Source: an uncultured Dialister sp. (lineage in GTDB: Bacteria; Bacillota; Negativicutes; Veillonellales; Dialisteraceae). From it: a stretch of DNA of 64,000 nt. Within the stretch, counting starts at the first letter, position 1. Every line of letters starts with the position of its first letter. This document shows positions 61,557 to 64,000 of this stretch, in pieces. The position numbers and the translations under genes are program-made. Below the pieces are notes generated by a model, which worked only from the letters and a program-made list of their open reading frames with translations, did not search any database and was not told the origin of the DNA. The stretch lies in contig CABQAR010000001.1 of NCBI GenBank assembly GCA_902462205.1, positions 243,230-307,229 on the forward strand, in the 5' to 3' direction.

Positions 61557-61902
61557 GGGGATGTACCGGTTTCGACAGGAGATTCTGTATCATAAGTAGC
61601 GAGTCGGGATTCCATCCACCCCGTTAAACGGTGGAAAACCTTAAACGCAAAACGTGATTTTGCTTTAGCAGCCTAATCTGCTAATGTCCCTCGAAGTATT
61701 CCTATGACTTCGGGCTGACATCAACCAATAGGATACCAAAAAAGCATGCTTGGGACTTTTACGGGAACTTAATTCCAGGATCGGCAAAGGTAGTTTGTCA
61801 CTGTACGGTACTTTGCTTAAATATCCAAACAATGACTGCACTCGGAGAAGCTTATGGGGCAGGCTCTTTGGACAGGGGTTCGACTCCCCTCATCTCCACC
61901 AG
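61557..61902 (+). ncRNA. ssrA: transfer-messenger RNA (SsrA)
   Basis: 346-nt one-piece tmRNA for rescue of stalled ribosomes. The 5' end GGGGATGTACCGGTTTCGACAG pairs with the 3' end CATCTCC-ACCA to form the tRNA-like acceptor, and the T arm is GGGGTTCGACTCCCC. The tag frame runs from GCA at 61647 to TAA at 61674-61676, encoding AKRDFALAA. With the charged alanine the full tag is AAKRDFALAA, ending in the usual protease signal ALAA. Confidence 0.97.
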
Positions 61903-61914
61903 AAAGATTCTAAC

Positions 61915-61948
61915 CTAAGATAGAATAGATTTTATCTTAGGCTTTTTA
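61915..61948 (+). terminator. terminator after tmRNA
   Basis: CCTAAGATA/TATCTTAGG stem with a 10-nt loop, then CTTTTT. Confidence 0.88.
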
Positions 61949-61981
61949 TTTGCCCGGTTTTATAAAATAGACGCCTAAATA

Positions 61982-62015
61982 TTGACATTTATCGATTTAG
62001 ATGATAAAATGTCAA
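61982..62015 (+). promoter_or_regulatory. trxA promoter inside an inverted repeat
   Basis: TTGACA (61982-61987), 17-bp spacer and TAAAAT (62005-62010). The promoter is embedded in the palindrome TTGACATTTATC / GATAAAATGTCAA (61982-61993 and 62003-62015, one extra base in the right arm). A factor bound here would cover both hexamers. Confidence 0.65.
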
Positions 62016-62055
62016 CAACAACATAAAAAATTGTTTTTGAGAAAGGATGTCTGCT

Positions 62056-62376
62056 ATGATACAACCAATTACCGGGACAGAAAAATTTGATGAAGTAATT
62101 GCAAAAGGGAATGTGATTGTTGGATTTAGTGCTCCGTGGTGTGGCTATTGTCGCCGGCTTCGTCCGATTATGGAAAAGGTTTCTGAAGAGATTGATGTGC
62201 CTATTTATGGAATCAATTGTGATGAAGATAAAGAACTTGCAGCAAGATATGAAGTTGATACGATTCCTAATTTGATATTTTTTAAAGATGGAAAACCGGT
62301 CGATAGCATTATCGGATTTGGCAACGTGGGTTATCCCGAGCTTATAGAATTTATAAAAAAGAACAATGTGAAATAA
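62056..62376 (+). CDS. trxA: thioredoxin with CGYC active site
   Basis: 106-aa single-domain thioredoxin. The active site reads WCGYC (Cys29 and Cys32) instead of the canonical WCGPC. The cis-Pro is in TIPNLIFF and the structural Asp region is FDEVIAKGNVIVGFSAP. Tyr in place of Pro usually makes the disulfide more oxidising, so it may behave unlike a housekeeping thioredoxin. ATG 62056 has AAAGG 9 nt upstream; ATG 62047 abuts that site and is less likely. Monocistronic, between tmRNA and thiM. Confidence 0.88.
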   Translation: MIQPITGTEKFDEVIAKGNVIVGFSAPWCGYCRRLRPIMEKVSEEIDVPIYGINCDEDKELAARYEVDTIPNLIFFKDGKPVDSIIGFGNVGYPELIEFIKKNNVK

Positions 62377-62386
62377 CCTGACTGAT

Positions 62387-62433
62387 AAAAGACTGTGGCG
62401 GAGTGAGATTTTTAATTCCGCCATGGTCTTTTT
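62387..62433 (+). terminator. terminator after trxA
   Basis: AAAGAC-GGCGGA pairs with TCCGCC-GTCTTT with a 3-nt internal mismatch, then T run. Confidence 0.85.
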
Positions 62434-62484
62434 GTTGTAAAATATAAATATGACTTTCTAGGATTTCATAAACGAGGAAATATC

Positions 62485-63294
62485 GTGATAAATATAGGAC
62501 AGTATCTGGAAAAAATAAAAATAGAAAAACCGTTGATACATCAGATCACCAATTTTGTAACGGCGAATGATTGTGCTAATGCGGTTTTGGCAATGGGCGG
62601 GGTCACGGTTATGGCTGATGAACCTGATGAAGTGGGAGAAATCGTGAGAAATGCAAAAGCCTTGATTTTAAATATGGGGACATTGTCCGAACGTAAGGTT
62701 AAGGCAATGATTATAGCAGGGAGAGAAGCGAATAGACGGAATATTCCAATTATATTGGATCCGGTGGGAAGCGGAGTGACGTCTTTCAGAAGAGAGGCGG
62801 TCGGGCGGCTTTTATCTCAAATAAGGGTATCGGTAATAAGAGGGAATGTTGCAGAAATCAGATATATGCTTAGCGGAAAATATACGGGCAAAGGTATAGA
62901 CTCCTTGTGCGAAGAGGATAGTTTGCGAATCGAAACAGCAAGAGAATTGGCACAGAAGCTTAGCTGTATAGTGGCTGTTACTGGTGAAACCGATATTGTA
63001 TCCGATGGAGTAAAAACGTATGGCGTTAAGAATGGCTGCCTGCCTATGGGCGGAATTACAGGAACCGGATGCGTATGCAGCGCTATGATCGGAACATTTT
63101 GCAGTGTTGTTCCGTGGAATATGTTGGAGGCGGCGACATGTGCCATTGCATATGTGGGAATCGCGGGAGAATTGTCTTGGAAGAAATACGGAAGCTTGGG
63201 CATGGGGCATTTCCATATGGGGATGTTTGACATGTATGGCAATATAAGCGAAGAAACCTATAAACAAGAGGAACGCGTTTATGAAATATTTTGA
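62485..63294 (+). CDS. thiM: hydroxyethylthiazole kinase
   Basis: 269-aa ribokinase-fold enzyme phosphorylating the thiazole alcohol for thiamine salvage. LIHQITNFVTANDCANAVLAMG at the start, ILDPVGSGVTSFR, RGNVAEI, and the anion hole GGITGTGCVCSAM near residue 192. Start codon is GTG with GAGGAAA upstream. Overlaps thiE by 14 bp. No TPP riboswitch is visible in the leader. Confidence 0.96.
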   Translation: MINIGQYLEKIKIEKPLIHQITNFVTANDCANAVLAMGGVTVMADEPDEVGEIVRNAKALILNMGTLSERKVKAMIIAGREANRRNIPIILDPVGSGVTSFRREAVGRLLSQIRVSVIRGNVAEIRYMLSGKYTGKGIDSLCEEDSLRIETARELAQKLSCIVAVTGETDIVSDGVKTYGVKNGCLPMGGITGTGCVCSAMIGTFCSVVPWNMLEAATCAIAYVGIAGELSWKKYGSLGMGHFHMGMFDMYGNISEETYKQEERVYEIF

Positions 63295-63913
63295 CGGTAC
63301 TTTATATCTGGTCACTGACAGAAGCCTGGCGAAAGACATCCCATTAGAGACAATCGTTGAGATGGCTATAAGAGGCGGGGTTACCTTAGTTCAGCTGAGA
63401 GAAAAAAATATAGACGCAAAAGACTTTTATGACCATGCAATCAGATTAAAGGAAATAACAGATAAGTATCATATACCGTTAATCATTAATGATCGGATTG
63501 ACATTATGATGGCAGTCGGTGCGGAAGGGGTGCATGTTGGGCAGGAGGATATACCTGCAGCAGCGGTAAGGAAAATCATAGGGCCGGATAAGGTCATGGG
63601 GGTGTCTGCACACAACCTGAAAGAAGCCCTTCAGGCAGAAAAAGATGGGGCGGATTACATAGGTGTTGGTTCGATATATCCGACAGATACTAAAAAGAAT
63701 ACAAGTCCTGTATCTCTGCAAGAATTGCAGAAAATATGCCAAAATGTTTCTATACCGGTGATTGCAATCGGGGGAATAAATAACAAAAATCTTACAACCT
63801 TATTAGGGACAAACATAAGCGGCATTGCCGTCGTTTCTGCAATTATCAAGACGGATTCTCCGGAAACATCTGCGCGGAACTTACTAAAGGTGATGAAATC
63901 ATTCAAAAAATAA
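63281..63913 (+). CDS. thiE: thiamine-phosphate synthase
   Basis: 210-aa TIM-barrel enzyme joining HMP-PP and thiazole phosphate. LYLVTDRSLAKD, TLVQLREKNIDAKDF, LIINDRIDIMMAVGAEGVHVGQEDIP, GADYIGVGSIYPTDTKKNT and VIAIGGINNKN are all family motifs. It forms a two-gene salvage operon with thiM; no thiD or de novo gene (thiC, thiG) is in the window. Confidence 0.97.
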   Translation: MKYFDGTLYLVTDRSLAKDIPLETIVEMAIRGGVTLVQLREKNIDAKDFYDHAIRLKEITDKYHIPLIINDRIDIMMAVGAEGVHVGQEDIPAAAVRKIIGPDKVMGVSAHNLKEALQAEKDGADYIGVGSIYPTDTKKNTSPVSLQELQKICQNVSIPVIAIGGINNKNLTTLLGTNISGIAVVSAIIKTDSPETSARNLLKVMKSFKK

Positions 63914-63922
63914 AAAAGGGGA

Positions 63923-63951
63923 TTGACAGTCAGGAAATAAAATGATAACAT
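63923..63951 (+). promoter_or_regulatory. promoter at right edge, unidentified transcript
   Basis: TTGACA, 17-bp spacer, TAACAT just after thiE. The predicted start is near 63958. The visible first 40 nt of transcript are GC-rich with a GGCT-ACGGC-AGCC hairpin, hinting at a structured RNA, but the window ends before it can be identified. Confidence 0.6.
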
Positions 63952-64000
63952 AACACACGTTGTCGGCTACGGCAGCCCGCCCAAGGAGGCCCGGTCAATA

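Noticed and set aside
62434..62484. TPP riboswitch before thiM
   Set aside because: The 50-bp leader after the trxA terminator is too short and lacks the conserved CUGAGA and ACCUGAUCUGG-like elements.
1..64000. CRISPR array, insertion sequence, prophage or integrase
   Set aside because: No direct-repeat array, transposase, recombinase or phage gene was seen on either strand.

Overview
The window is about 45% GC by eye and reads as an uninterrupted stretch of a bacterial chromosome carrying mostly core genes. Several traits point to a Firmicute: Bacillus-like gene neighbourhoods (SRP RNA-dnaX-ybaB-recR-bofA; miaB-mutS-mutL-miaA-hfq), a CIRCE/HrcA heat-shock operon, a tRNA-sensing T-box leader, an ECF transporter and many strong SigA-type promoters. 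Fumarase, a compact malic enzyme, formate-THF ligase and only two thiamine salvage genes suggest a fermentative anaerobe. A Negativicutes/Veillonellaceae member (Dialister-like) is my best guess. That is an inference from gene content, not from a search.

Layout. 1-2.9 kb: end of tsaD, a PdtaS/EutW-type histidine kinase with its ANTAR response regulator, and a UPF0173 hydrolase. 3.1-8.3 kb: consensus promoter plus CIRCE driving hrcA-grpE-dnaK-dnaJ. 8.4-12 kb, minus strand: SRP RNA, dnaX, ybaB, recR, bofA. 12-18.6 kb: fumC and a complete ribose operon rbsKDACB. 18.6-29.6 kb: murB, a P-loop/Asp23 fusion protein, miaB, mutS, mutL, an RsmJ-like methyltransferase, miaA, hfq and a methionine gamma-lyase-family gene. 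29.6-38.6 kb: tRNA-Val, a DMT transporter, lepA, hemW, rplM-rpsI with a leader attenuator, an odd methylase/HsdS-like protein, an XTP/dITP pyrophosphatase and malic enzyme. 38.6-45.8 kb: CCA-adding enzyme, a PASTA penicillin-binding protein, fhs-folD and an MscS channel. 45.8-49.7 kb: a tryptophan T-box followed by a fused S-component/ATPase ECF transporter operon, then queF. 49.7-55.3 kb: a polyphosphate locus with ppx on the minus strand and a degenerate Ppx-like protein plus ppk1 on the plus strand. 55.4-57.5 kb: tRNA-Arg, an unknown 80-aa protein, tRNA-Lys and alr. 57.5-58.1 kb: an AT-rich gene-poor stretch. 58.1-64 kb: a G5/3D-domain protein, lspA, rluD, a P1-family peptidase, tmRNA, a CGYC thioredoxin, thiM-thiE, and a strong promoter running off the right edge.

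How it fits together. Most operons are short and bounded by intrinsic terminators. I see no insertion sequence, prophage, CRISPR array or defence island. The least explained items are the P-loop/Asp23 fusion, the methylase-like protein after rpsI, the inactive-looking Ppx paralogue paired with ppk1, the Trp T-box/ECF fusion, and three palindromes lying over the promoters of the 3D protein, lspA and trxA.
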